NCBI RefSeq assembly: GCF_037392515.1
Contig: NC_090281.1
Coordinates: 49,700,645 to 49,764,644, forward strand
Direction of reading: 5' to 3'
From: Haliotis asinina
Taxonomy: Eukaryota; Mollusca; Gastropoda; Lepetellida; Haliotidae
DNA length: 64,000 bases
Shown here: piece by piece, positions 34,535 to 45,501 of the stretch
Layout of the letters: every line of letters begins with the position of its first letter
Numbering within the stretch: position 1 is the first letter of the stretch
Position numbers and translations under genes: made by a program
The notes under the pieces: generated by a model
Seen by the model: the letters and a program-made list of their open reading frames with translations, nothing else
Told to the model about the DNA's origin: nothing
Databases searched by the model: none

Positions 34535-34725
34535 AGCCAGCACTCAGATATATTCTGGTTAATGCAAGTCTGTAAGCAATCGAATCTGAACCCGACAACC
34601 CAGTGATTAACACAATGAGCATCAATCTACGCAACTGGGATAGTATGATATGAGTCATCCAAGTCAGCAAGCCTGGTCATCCGATCTCGTTACGACAAGC
34701 ATGGGCTGCGGAAGAACTATCTAAC
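34535..34725 (+). repeat. SINE-like interspersed repeat, core type
   Basis: Shows the family order from agccagcactcagat through 'acccagtgattaacacaatg' to 'acgacaagcatgggctgcgg'. Confidence 0.75.
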
Positions 34726-35217
34726 CCCGATGGTAATGGTTCTTGAACATCCAGTATTTGCATAAACTGCCGACAAATTCTATACGCAATTCTTTTCATG
34801 CGCCCTCAGTTACAGTGTATTAAATAATTTTTCATGCTAAATTTGTATTTTTAAAAAATAAACACAGTGTTTATATACACAATCACAAGGTTCAGTACAC
34901 GTGATTGGGATGCTCGAGGGCTTACGATTAAAAATATTTGATGAATTTTTAAGAATGTGGAGAATTCTCTTGATTCAAGTCTTTATCATCTGACTATCGT
35001 GATAGCTATGCGGGCATTCCAAATCACGAGCACGTGTATCTTTGATGCTACTGACCGTGTATATTTTGTAAATTTGTATTAGTGTGTTGATGCCTTGGGT
35101 GGTTTTAAACGTACCAGATGAAAACAGTTCTGAATTTTTCACTTTGTGGGAGAATGTTAACTCACGTTTTTTTGGAGGATGTACGAAGTCAACACCAGAA
35201 TCGACCTCAACACCAGA
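34726..35217. other. No recognised gene
   Basis: Unassigned AT-rich sequence. Confidence 0.4.
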
Positions 35218-35396
35218 ATCGGGGTGGTGGGGTAGCGTACTGGTTAAACTGTTTGATTGTCACACCGAGGAGCAGGGTTCGATTCCTAACGTGGGTACAA
35301 TGTGTGAAGCTCATTTTCTGGTGTCCGCTGCTGTGATATTGCTAGAATATTGCTAGAAGAGGCGTAAAACTAAACTCACTCACTCACTCACTCAAC
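35218..35396 (+). repeat. tRNA-headed SINE
   Basis: It starts 'cggggtggtggggtagcgta', with a B-box gggttcgattcct, 'acaatgtgtgaagctcattt', and a tail of 'actcactcactcactcac'. Confidence 0.85.
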
Positions 35397-35851
35397 GCCA
35401 GAATCAAATTTGTCGGCAAGGAAATGAAGAGGATTTTACTCCGCTTCTAACGATTCCCAGTCCTCAAAAACAGTTTAGAAGATTCGTCAACGGCCCAAAA
35501 TCTCTTCTCTAAAATATGCCAAAAGAAACTTCTATAATATTTAAGCAACAAACTGATCACAACTGTCCCCATTTAAGTGCGGATTAGCGTGCTCTGTAGT
35601 CTTCTGGGTGTAACGATTGACTAGGGGAATACTATTTCAATAATGGCTGCCAAAATCAATTCTCACGGTTGCAGCCAGGAATCTAGACTTAATGTACATC
35701 TCCGGGAACAATAATAATTTGAAATTGTTGACTTTAGAGGCTTTGGTTCAGTAAACGTACAGAGAATTACCCTCATTCAATGTATCAGTGAACAACCCAT
35801 AATGTCGTTAATGGCGACTAACGGATTAGGATGGGAGACCCGTTGATCCGG
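35397..35851. other. No recognised gene
   Basis: Unassigned. Confidence 0.4.
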
Positions 35852-35958
35852 GTCTAGATTTTCGAAGCTCTCTCAGCACTATGATAGTCGTAAGTTATGT
35901 TAATGAATGGCACTTACGACGATCTTAGCGCTAAGAAAGTAACGCAAATCTAGGCCCT
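35852..35958. mobile_element. Short palindromic MITE, about 107 bp
   Basis: Inverted ends GGGTCTAGATTT and AAATCTAGGCCC, with inner pairs such as 'gatagtcgtaag' and 'cttacgacgatc'. The single copy in this window is recognised from its structure. Confidence 0.6.
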
Positions 35959-35984
35959 GGCTGATACATGTCATCGTACGCAAA

Positions 35985-36125
35985 CTAGATCGGTGCTCAT
36001 GGTGTTGATCACTGGTCCACATTCGATTATTTACAGACCACCAGTATATAGCTGGAATACTGTTAAGTGTGGGTGACCAAACTGGAATGCTCTTAAAAGC
36101 AACGCCAAGCCCATCTCACTCACTC
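35985..36125 (-). repeat. SINE-like repeat fragment, core type
   Basis: The plus strand shows 'gtgctcatggtgttgatcac', 'gattatttacagaccaccag' and 'atagctggaatactg', which is the complement of the family's core and head. Confidence 0.7.
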
Positions 36126-37041
36126 TGCTCAGTCACGTGTGTGATTTTGCATCTGGTATGACCAGATATGAGAGCTAATTAACTATTACAGTTAATTAAC
36201 AGGGGCACAGCTAATCCAGCTTTATGACGTTTTAGTGAAGCTACGTTCCTCGCGGATAACGATGGTTGATTAGCGGAACTAACAACATCTCCTGTAGAAG
36301 TTGTTTTGTTAAACACCTTTCTGTTAAGGTTGCCATTGGTACCTGCTAACTATCTTGTCGTGACATTATTTCCAAAGTTGTCGTTAGGAATATGCAGCTC
36401 GAATAATAAACTACCGTTCCTGCCAAAAGAAAAGGCCTTCATTATACCTTCAAAAACGACCGCCGGTCCAACATCCTCTGAGCATAATGAGAATATTTAT
36501 AACGCGCATTTTCCTGGCTAGATGTCCCGCTCAAAGCGCACTATCTGGTCACTGTTACCCAGGATAACTCAAGCTGCCTGTTAGACGATAGAGGTATAAT
36601 AGTCTCACGACCTATTTCACCGGGTACCCTTTTTCTGCTGGGTGGACAAACTCACTTGTCTCAGGTGAGACCACATGTGTGCACCATATGTGCTTCGTTA
36701 TTGGGTAGGAATGAAGTCCCAGGAACTTTCTATTCCAATCACGGTCCCCAATCCAAGGACTTTCCGCTGCACAATAACCCTGTTGAGGTGCAGAAACCAA
36801 ACAATCCCCGGGTATATAGGTACACTTCGCCTTCTGCCCATTAATAAGGACGGGAGGTCGAGAAATAGGAGTTATTTCCCTTCGAACACTCGTCACGTCG
36901 TGGCTTCTTCGTTGTGTACAAGTGGTTGTCATTCCACAGAGTCCCATTTAATTATGTGTGCGCGAGCGCGTGCGTGTGTGTGTTCAAACGTTACATATAT
37001 TATTTCGTGATATGAGATACTCGTATTAAAAACAATTTGAA
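36126..37041. other. No recognised gene
   Basis: Several overlapping open frames (up to about 110 aa) occur on both strands at 36612-37010, but none has a domain or splice context I can support. A short TGCG microsatellite lies at about 36957-36982. Confidence 0.4.
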
Positions 37042-37203
37042 GAGATGGTGGGGTAGCAGAGTGGTTAAAGCGTTCCCTCTCCACGCTTAAGGTCCGGGTT
37101 CTATTCCCCACATCGGAACAATGTGTGAAGCCCGTTTGTGGTATCCCCTGCAGTTTGATATTGCCGGAATATGTCGATTAAACGATTAAAACCCACTCAC
37201 TTA
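37042..37203 (+). repeat. tRNA-headed SINE
   Basis: It has 'gatggtggggtagcagagtg', then 'ggttctattccccacat', 'acaatgtgtgaagcccgttt' and a tail 'cccactcactta'. Confidence 0.8.
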
Positions 37204-37616
37204 AGACAGGTCGGATATATTATGATGCTGACGTATTTGAAAGCGATGTGTTGGGGTGTTGTTGTGGTTGACTGTACTGAAAGTATTCATTGTTACCTTA
37301 ATGCTTGACATGAAAAGACAAGTTGAAAAGGTACCGACTCTTCGATCAATCTCAGGCTTTACTTTTTAACTCCAATTTAGAGTAAAATAGCAACACTAGT
37401 TTGTTCAAGAAGGCTTTCGTTTCCATTAACAGAATGAAAGTAATCACTTCTGGCCTATTAAGATAGAATTAATACAGCATTGTACTAAACAAGCCATAGA
37501 AGACTATTACTTCCAGTGACCGCATCAGTTTGTTGCTGTGGTTTCTTCTTACTGATCATGAACTTACCGATCCGTTTAGAAATCCCCGCAATGATTGCGT
37601 GCTATTCAGTGTCTGC
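37204..37616. other. No recognised gene
   Basis: Unassigned. Confidence 0.4.
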
Positions 37617-37912
37617 GTATATGCCCAGGTATTCTGTATATTCGCAGGTATTCTGTATAAGCCCAGGTGTCCTGTGTATTCCTAGGTATTCTGTAATATG
37701 CTCCGGGTATTCTGTAGTTTCCTAGGTATTCTGTATATGCCCAGGTATTCTGTAGTTTCCTAGGTATTCTGTATATGCTCCGGGTATTCTGTAGTTTCCT
37801 AGGTATTCTGTATATGCTCCGGGTATTCTGTAGTTTCCTAGGTATTCTGTATATGCTCCGGGTATTCTGTAGTTTCCTAGGTATTCTGTATATGCCCAGG
37901 TATTCTGATGCT
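37617..37912 (+). repeat. 39-bp minisatellite of two half-units
   Basis: The alternating half-units 'ggtattctgtagtttccta' and 'ggtattctgtatatgctccg' give a 39-base period. Later units are almost identical and earlier ones are diverged. Open frames on the minus strand across it are artefacts. Confidence 0.9.
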
Positions 37913-38621
37913 TAAAGCTGGTCACCTTGCGGCGTTGTGTCATCGTATTAATGTATTCGCCCTTTGATATATTACCCATGAACGATTGCTTCAACTGATC
38001 TTGCACAGTCGGAAAGTGATGACATACGTTGCACTCGTCACAGAAACAAACCCTGGCCAGAAACTGATTGTAAACCATGGCTACCCTCCATAAGTATTGC
38101 ATCAACTGATTGAAGTACAACTTGGCAATCACGAACGTATTTCCCATTGATGATTTTATTTTGTGATAAAGTAATTCATGCAAACGAGCGCGCATAATTT
38201 ACGTGACAAGAGTGTTTCTCCTTATACAAATGGCTGATAACATGGGAGTACGGAGTCCGTTTAGGAAGGATTATATTTGTGACTGATAGAGAATTAAATA
38301 ATTATTTCATTTATCGTATGTATTTAGTAATTATTGAATGTACTTGTGGTTACGTAGCTTTTATTCTAAGCTTTCTCACAGTCCCCGAACCACATTATTT
38401 TGCCTACTACCAGGCCTTCTCTGCAATGCTAAAGCATTAACGGAAGTAGGGAATTTCTGGTCTCCTGGGCCTCCTTTTCAATTAAAATGGTTTTGTTTGT
38501 TACCATGAAAATATATTCAGAGACTAAGCCTTAGCCTACTTTTATTCAGCAATACACCTTTTCTGGACCAGCGTTTAAATAGCAGTGGACCCATAAGAGA
38601 CACGTTGCCGTGGGCAAATAA
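37913..38621. other. No recognised gene
   Basis: Unassigned. Confidence 0.4.
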
Positions 38622-40455
38622 TAAACTAGCGTCCAAAAGAAAAGCCACCACAATAAATCCTGTAAATTGTAAAATAATTGTCAGTCTGTTTGAAAATAGC
38701 TAAAAACACATCTCTCGAACAGAACATGTGTATTCCCAGTGAACATGAATTATCACGAATGAAACGAAATTGTGCACAAAATTACCCGTATATATAAGCT
38801 AACCAGGTTTATTCTCTGACATCATTTTAATGAATTGACATCCAGGAACATGCCCCGCTTAACAGGAGAGCAGAGGCAGAGAGCCATCGGTGTGTTACAG
38901 ATGGAATAGACACCAGAGCTGAGGCAGAGAGCAATCGGTGTGTTACAGATGAAAGAGACACCAGAGCAGAGGCAGAGAGCAATCGGTATGTTACAGAGGG
39001 AACATACACCAGAGCAGAGAGCAATCGGTAAGTCACAGATGGAACAGACACCAGAGCAGAGGCAGAGAGCAATCGGTATGTTACAGAGGGAACAGACACC
39101 AGAGCAGAGGCAGAGAGCAATCGGTATGTTACAGAGGGAACATACACCAGAGCAGAGAGCAATCGGTAAGTCACAGATGGAACAGACACCAGAGCAGAGG
39201 CAGAGAGCAACCGGTATGTTACAGAGGGAACAGACACCAGAGCAGAGGCAGAGAGCAATCGGTATGTTACAGAGGGAACATACACCAGAGCAGAGAGCAA
39301 TCGGTAAGTCACAGATGGAACAGACACCAGAGCAGAGGCAGAGAGCAATCGGTATGTTACAGAGGGAACAGACACCAGAGCAGAGGCAGAGAGCAATCGG
39401 TATGTTACAGATGGAACAGACACCAGAGCAGAGGCAGAGAGCAATCGGTATGTTACAGAGGGAACATACACCAGAGCAGAGAGCAATCGGTAAGTCACAG
39501 ATGGAACAGACACCAGAGCAGAGGCAGAGAGCAACCGGTATGTTACAGAGGGAACAGACACCAGAGCAGAGGCAGAGAGCAATTGGTATGTTACAGAGGG
39601 AACATACACCAGAGCATGAACACACGTAGGATGCTGCAAATCCATCATCGGAAGACTTGTCACACGTCTACGACAGACTGGCAGTGCTGAAGACAGGCCA
39701 AAGAGCGGTAGACCGAAGGTCACTACACCAAACAAGAACACCGGTATTTACGCTTGTCTCACATGAGGAACCAATACGTCACAGCTCCAACAACATTGGG
39801 CATCCAGTCAGCAGACAGAATGTGGCCTGACGACTCCCCATTCATGGTCTCCATGCCATTCGACCTCTCAAGGGCATGACGTTGACGTGCCAGCACCGAC
39901 GTGCGAGATTGAGATGAACCGGGACTGTGCAACACTGTAGCAGCGAAACTGGCGAAGAGTGAATTTTGGTGACGAAAGCAAGTTCCAGCTCTGCAAGATC
40001 TGTCCCCAATGGAGCACTTCTGGGAATATAACTGGAACGTCATTTTCGGAAACGCCAAAATCAGCCATTGATGAGGAACGCTTTGGCAGTTGCCATGCAA
40101 AAGGAATGGTGTCGGATCCCTAAAGACTCTCCTACTCAGTTCGACGTCGGGTTCGGGCCTGCAACACTGCTGGGAGTCGCCACACCCGGTATTGAACAAT
40201 CTGTGCTACCCAGAAGGTTGCAAAAATTCCCAGTCGCTTCTGCATTGGTGATCGAATACTGTATAATGCACCCCAGTGTCATTTATGTGATAACAGTTCA
40301 AGAGCTATGTCGTGTTTCTTCTTATTATCCATTAAATACTGTTGCTGAATGATGGCTTTTTACAATAAAACATTTAATGTTACCATATATTGTTTAAGTT
40401 TTGTTTTAGACCAGAACAAAGTATTTGGTGGCGTTTCTTTTTGACGTTAGTTTGT
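38622..40455 (+). mobile_element. Tc1-like transposon with expanded transposase start
   Basis: Terminal inverted repeats AAACTAGCGTCCAAAAGAAA (38623) and the complement of tttctttttgacgttagttt (40434-40453) match over about 28 bases with four differences; TA precedes the left end. A transposase begins at 38850 (MPRLTGEQRQRAIGVLQ) and resumes after the repeat array at about 39648 with IGRLVTRLRQTGSAEDRPKS then GRPKVTTPNK. Later comes VNFGDESKFQL (about 39958), around the second part of the DDE/D domain. Many interruptions make it dead. The roughly 1.83-kb length exceeds the usual size because of the internal minisatellite. Confidence 0.85.
38868..39622 (+). repeat. Coding-frame minisatellite (48/42-bp units) in the transposase start
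   Basis: About 16 units alternate between a 48-base form (TPEQRQRAIGMLQREQ) and a 42-base form (TPEQRAIGKSQMEQ). Both lengths are multiples of three, so the frame persists. The unit is clearly a copy of the element's own first codons (GEQRQRAIGVLQME). A higher-order pattern of 48-48-42 recurs. The long open frames on both strands here come from this repeat. Confidence 0.9.
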
Positions 40456-41289
40456 CTGTCTAACATTTGTGCTCAAGTTGGTCCATTATAAAGACTCTCT
40501 CACTGCCTCACTGACTGACTGACTGACATCCCTTACTAAACAGCCGAGCCAATAGAGAGTGCACTTAAAATATGAATTCGACCTCAAAAATTCAAAAGTT
40601 GTAAAAATATGTTCGCCAAAAACCCCTAACTGAATGCCTTAAGAATCCAACTATGTTAGCGTATCACATGTATCGTCACTGAATAACCATTCCTTTCCTC
40701 TAAATCCAACACAAAACATTGGTGTATACTATCTTTTGCCCCTCAGTTGACATTCGCTATCCTTGTCCTTCCTCAGATCCAATTTTGACTTCAGCCCACG
40801 TTGTTGTAAACCTATTTAATCAGCATGACTTTGGTGTTAAACCGGTATGTACGCTCATAATAACCCAGTACACAAGATCAAGATTCCAAGCTGTTTACCT
40901 GTTGCCATGGAAACTGAAATATCCATTAGGCTCGCATTGAAAGGCGACACTAATTAATGCCGCGGTTTCTGAAGCACCTGATCATCTGTTGGTAGCCACT
41001 GCAGCCCGAGTGTTGTCCATCGCTGTCAGCCTGGCTTTGCTTTCTCACCATTATTGACGAGGCACGGAGTGTGTCTATTGCTCGTCGGTTACAAGTCACG
41101 AAGCAAAACACGCGATATTGAAACTCTTACTGGCATACTTAAATTTTCCTGTTTCTTTTTCTTACGGTATGCTTCCAATTAGTGATGGAATTTACAAGGC
41201 ACTACACGTTTTAATGACAAGTTATGCAACCAACTAATTATAAGAAGATTTATGCCTGACCGTAAAGGAGTACTTGGGACATAATCGCT
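40456..41289. other. No recognised gene
   Basis: Unassigned apart from a short 'ctgactgactgactgac' run near 40510. Confidence 0.4.
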
Positions 41290-41745
41290 AAAGGCAAGGG
41301 TAGCCTCAGTCGGGACAGCATCTCTACCAAGATGGGTGGGTGTATGTGAGATCTCAACTCTGCCAGGATTGGGTGAGTGTATTTGTGATCTCATCTCTGC
41401 CACTGTGTGTACGAGTATCTGTGATTTAATTTCTGCCAGAATGGTTGGGTGTATTTGGGTTCTAATCTCTGTCAGGATGGGTGTGTGTATTTGTGATCTA
41501 ATCTCTGCCAGGATGGGTGGGTATATTTGAGATCTCATCTCGGGCAATGCAGGAGTGTGTATTTGAGATCTAATCACTGTCAGGATGGGTTGATGTATTC
41601 CTGATCTCACCTCTACCAGGATGGGTGTGTATGTGTCTTTGGGATCTAATCTCTGCGATGATGAGTGTGTGTATTTGGGATCTAATCTCTGTCAGGATGG
41701 GTTGGTGTAGTTGTGACCTAATCTCTGCCAGGATTGTACAGGCAA
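41290..41745 (+). repeat. Minisatellite of about 36 bp
   Basis: Units contain gatctaatctctgccagg and atgggtgtgtgtatttg, with about 12 diverged copies. The 36-base period gives 12-residue repeats on the minus strand, which is an artefact. Confidence 0.85.
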
Positions 41746-41814
41746 CTTCATGTTCACATAAAGAGCACATCAAATGTATACAGACGGCTAGAGGATATAC
41801 ATAAGTAAATACCA

Positions 41815-42112
41815 TTGTGAATGTGAATGTGAATGTGAATGTGAATGTGAATGTGAATGTGAATGTGAATGTGAATGTGGCTGTGGCTGGGGATGTGGCT
41901 GTGGCTGTGGCTGTGGCTGTGGTTGTGGCTGGGGATGTGGCTGTGGCTGTGGCTGTGGATGTGGCTGTGGCTGGGGATGTGGCTGTAGCTGTGGCTGTGG
42001 CTGTGGCTGTGGCTGGGGATGTGGCTGTGGCTGTGGCTGGGGATGTGGCTGGGGATGTGACTGTGGCTGTGGCTGTGGCTGTGGGGATGTGTGGCTGCGG
42101 ATGTGAATGTGA
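41815..42112 (+). repeat. Hexanucleotide array in two blocks
   Basis: About ten GTGAAT units are followed by about 37 GGCTGT/GGATGT/GGCTGG units. Because the period is six, all frames stay open. It is not the animal telomere repeat. Confidence 0.92.
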
Positions 42113-42524
42113 ATGTGGATCCACGCATGTCCACGCAGGGACATGTGTCAAATCATTCTGCCCTCAAACGACAAGTTATGAAGCAGAACTTCACGGATCT
42201 GTGACGCTATATGATTGGGGATGTTCAAACAGGTAGGAAGGTGCCAGTCCATTAACAATGGAAGCATGCCATTAGAGACCTGATTGGTATGTAGTCAGGT
42301 GACTATGCATGGGTAAGTTAAGGTAGATGAGAAGGTGTGGGTCAAATAACACTACATTTTATAAAATTGTGGAACTGATTGAACATATGTAGTTTGATTA
42401 AATCACGTAATCCCTACGGCACTTACTGACAGACTTTTCAAAGGCGAAGAGTAATAGATATTTTGACAGGTATGAGGCTCCCGCTTTTTGTGATGTTGTC
42501 CCACTTTATGTATGTCTTCGTGTA

Positions 42525-42640
42525 AAATGAATGTTGTTTAATGCCGCTGTCAGCACCGTTGTCTGGCTATATCGCAGCGATATGTAAATACTCGAGTCTG
42601 AACCAGACAATCCAGTGACTGGTTGTACTGACAGTCACCG
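42525..42640 (+). repeat. SINE-like repeat fragment, core type
   Basis: It contains 'tgttgtttaatgccgctgtc', 'gtctggctatatcgc' and 'gaaccagacaatccagtgac'. Confidence 0.7.
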
Positions 42641-42702
42641 TGCTAATGAACAGTCACAGAACATGCCCACACCCCACATTAAGTTGTGCTGTCAGATCCA
42701 GG

Positions 42703-42850
42703 GACGCTGGGGGTAGCCTAGTGGTTAAAGCGACGTTGAAGATCAGGCTTCAATTCCTCACATGGATACATTGTGTGAAGCCCATTTCTGGTGTCCCCCG
42801 CCGTTGTATTGCTGAAAGAGGGGTAACACCATGCCCACTAACTCACTCAC
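42703..42850 (+). repeat. tRNA-headed SINE
   Basis: It contains 'gggggtagcctagtggttaa', 'acattgtgtgaagcccattt', 'ctggtgtcccccgccgt' and a tail 'actaactcactcac'. Confidence 0.8.
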
Positions 42851-42854
42851 TGTC

Positions 42855-42930
42855 TGATCCAGACTTAAGTATTCACAGACGGCCTTCATATAGCTGCAAT
42901 ATTACTGAGCGCGGCGTTAGCAGCAAACAA
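42855..42930 (-). repeat. SINE head fragment
   Basis: The plus strand shows 'cttcatatagctgcaatatt' and 'actgagcgcggcgtta', the complement of the core-type head. Confidence 0.6.
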
Positions 42931-44981
42931 GCAATGACACCGGTCAGCACGGTTTACGGGGTCATGACCCCCGCATGTTTCTCCACCTCAAGACAAATTT
43001 GACACCGGAAGTGAATGAAAAGTTTATTTCTGATTAAACTGATACATACTACGCGCTGTATCGCGTAATGCATGAATCTGAAAATACCTTTAAAATGTTT
43101 TAACAATGGCGCTTGAAATAAAACGATAAAAGAAGATGATCGGGAGTTCATTACAGACAACTATGAGTATTGGAGATCTTCATGAGCAATAACTATGGAA
43201 TTCAATAACTTCTAATCCTATGTCCAGGAATTTGGCAAAAGTGACTGACTTCATGAAGTGCATCATGGACACGATCATGGTCGACTTCGTATCCGTCATG
43301 GTTACATGACAGGGCAGAGAATGAAAACTCCAACTTTGGATGCAATAGCTTCAGTTTCTCGTGGTCTGTACAATCGAAGCTTTAATAGTCAAACAACGAA
43401 TATCTGAATAAGAAAAAAGAAACTAACAAGGATAAAACTCTTCACTTACATTGCACTCAGTACACAGTACATTAATTACCCGCAAATGTACTAGATGCAC
43501 ACACGTTCATAAACTGCCATTGTATCCAGGGTTTCCCAAAAGCATGGATTTATTTCTGTAATTGTACCAATAGGCAAATCTCGTTTACAGCGAGATGTTC
43601 TTCTTAAAAGAAGTTAAAGGTTTTATCAAAACAATATTGAAAAATGAAAGACTCATTAGAACGCCGAGCAGAAAAAAAAATCATCAACGATACATATCCT
43701 CGTTCGGGGCAAAATAAATGTTTTCGCGCTGGGTTTAACAGTAATAGAAAAATATTTTCGAATGGTTTTCAAAAATAAGATCCCTGTCTACCGATGATGT
43801 TAGTGTCCTTTGATTTCGTTAATGTTTGGGTGATGTTAGACAGCATAATTATACCCATGTTCAGGGCTGGTTGAAAGTCAAATACAGATTTCTCATATTC
43901 AAAGCACTTTCTTGTGTAATCAGAACGCAGTGCATGAATGTAATCTTCTTCCGGGTCAAGAGATGACACATTGTCTTAATTTTGTAATGGTTAGAATATA
44001 ACAGAAATAATTACTGAATGAATTTGTAGTTTCAAGTGGCACGAATGTGTTCAGGGAGTTCCGGTAGTGAACACGGTATAATATTTGGACACCAATGTCA
44101 ATCGTTAAAGTACACGGAAAGATCGCCAGAGAAACCATTTGGAGAATTCAATGTTAACGATCACTCAAATCTACTTGGGTGACAGCTGGTGCAAGAGACA
44201 ATATGTGGCTCGACATATAAATACATAAACGATATATAACCTGGTTTGGGGCTGCTGTGAAGAACATCGACCCCGTAACGAGGATTTGTATGATGAACAT
44301 TCTGGGTGATACAGGCAATATCGACTCGTAATCAATGTCACACGTCAATCATGTTGTCACTCACGCTGATATAGATGTATATGGACGGGCCCTAAATACA
44401 TTGTTTGCTATAGTCTACAGTCTCTGCTATCTCAGAGGGTAACAAATACGTCAAAAGACCGAGTTCAACTGACATAACAAACACACATGACTTCATTTAC
44501 AAGCATCAGAGACTCACGCACAGGTCAAACAAGCGTTTAAAAGAAACTAGATAGTGATACCGTTTTCTTAACACTACACAACAACCTTTGCTCCAGATGA
44601 GATCTGATGCTTGCGTTTCATTTTGTTTTCCCTCACTCGTTGACTGTAATTATAAATTTATACACAGTAAGGGGAAGTAATCGCGTTCTGTCAATCATGA
44701 AAACACCTTATGGAAAACTAATAATAGTCATAACCTAGCTTTAGCTTAGCTTGAATTCCTGAACTAAATTTTTTAACAGAAAAAATCACAACATGAAATA
44801 ATAAATCTTTAACTAATACAACTTTGAAACATGAACTTATACACTAATTGAAATAAACATTTTTCTGCACCTGCAAATGATACTTAATACAAATGTTGTG
44901 AGGTTTTGCTAAATGTACACGACTCGTGAAAAGACTTGGGATCTTATCAAAATGGGGCATTGGCTTATACAACAAATGACC
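42931..44981. other. No recognised gene
   Basis: About 2 kb of AT-rich sequence with short open frames only. Nothing assignable on either strand. Confidence 0.4.
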
Positions 44982-45132
44982 AGGGTCCCGTTTCACAAAA
45001 CTCTCGTAAGCCTAAGATCTCGTAACTTTCCTCGTAACATTTCTACCTGGCATACTGTAACATAGGACGTACAAATACTAAGAGAAAAGTTACGAGATCT
45101 TAGGCTTGCGAGAGTTTTGTGAAACGGGGCAC
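44982..45132. mobile_element. Palindromic MITE, copy 3
   Basis: The arms contain 'cgtttcacaaaactctcgta' and its inverse near the right end. It belongs to the same family as 10561-10712 and 28804-28955. Confidence 0.85.
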
Positions 45133-45135
45133 AGG

Positions 45136-45501
45136 GCCGCGATGTACAAAACGATCTTTGGGCAGAAGTGACCTAACTTCCATACCTTAACACGGGTTTA
45201 AGGTAGTCTTAGCGTTAAGGTGACCTAACTCCCATATCTTAACACAGGTTTAAGGCAGTCTTAGCGTTAAGGTGACCTAACTCCCACACCTTAACACAAG
45301 GGTTTAAGGTAGTCTTAGCGTTAAGGTGACCTAACTCCCATATCTTAACACAGGTTTAAGGCAGTCTTAGCGTTAAGGTGACCTAACTCCCACACCTTAA
45401 CACAAGGGTTTAAGGTAGTCTTAGCGTTAAGGTGACCTAACTCCCATACCTTAACACAGGTTTAAGGTAGTCTTAGCGTTAAGGTTGTTTTGTACAACGG
45501 C
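45136..45501. mobile_element. MITE with internal 52/54-bp tandem expansion
   Basis: The outer inverted ends gccgcgatgtacaaaacgat and the complement of gttttgtacaacggc enclose six tandem units. Each has gtgacctaactccca, ttaacacaggtttaagg and agtcttagcgttaag. Unit starts at 45168, 45220, 45272, 45326, 45378 and 45432 show an alternation of 52 and 54 bases late in the array. Confidence 0.82.

Noticed and set aside
36612-37010. Overlapping frames of about 111 residues on both strands
   Set aside because: No domain, codon pattern or splice sites. Similar frames are expected by chance at this length.
37617-37912. CRISPR-like array
   Set aside because: It has no unique spacers. The units are head-to-tail minisatellite copies in an animal genome.
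38822-39741. Long cysteine- or serine-rich open frames of 267 and 304 residues on the minus strand
   Set aside because: They are antisense readings of the 48/42-bp repeat. A period divisible by three keeps all frames open.
41815-42112. Internal telomere tract
   Set aside because: The hexamers are GTGAAT and GGCTGT types, not TTAGGG.
41179-42236. Open frames of proline/glutamine, histidine/serine or valine/alanine repeats
   Set aside because: They arise from the 36-bp and 6-bp tandem repeats and have no gene context.
43769-44348. Possible small genes on the minus strand
   Set aside because: Three unrelated short frames without signal peptide, domain or paired splice sites.
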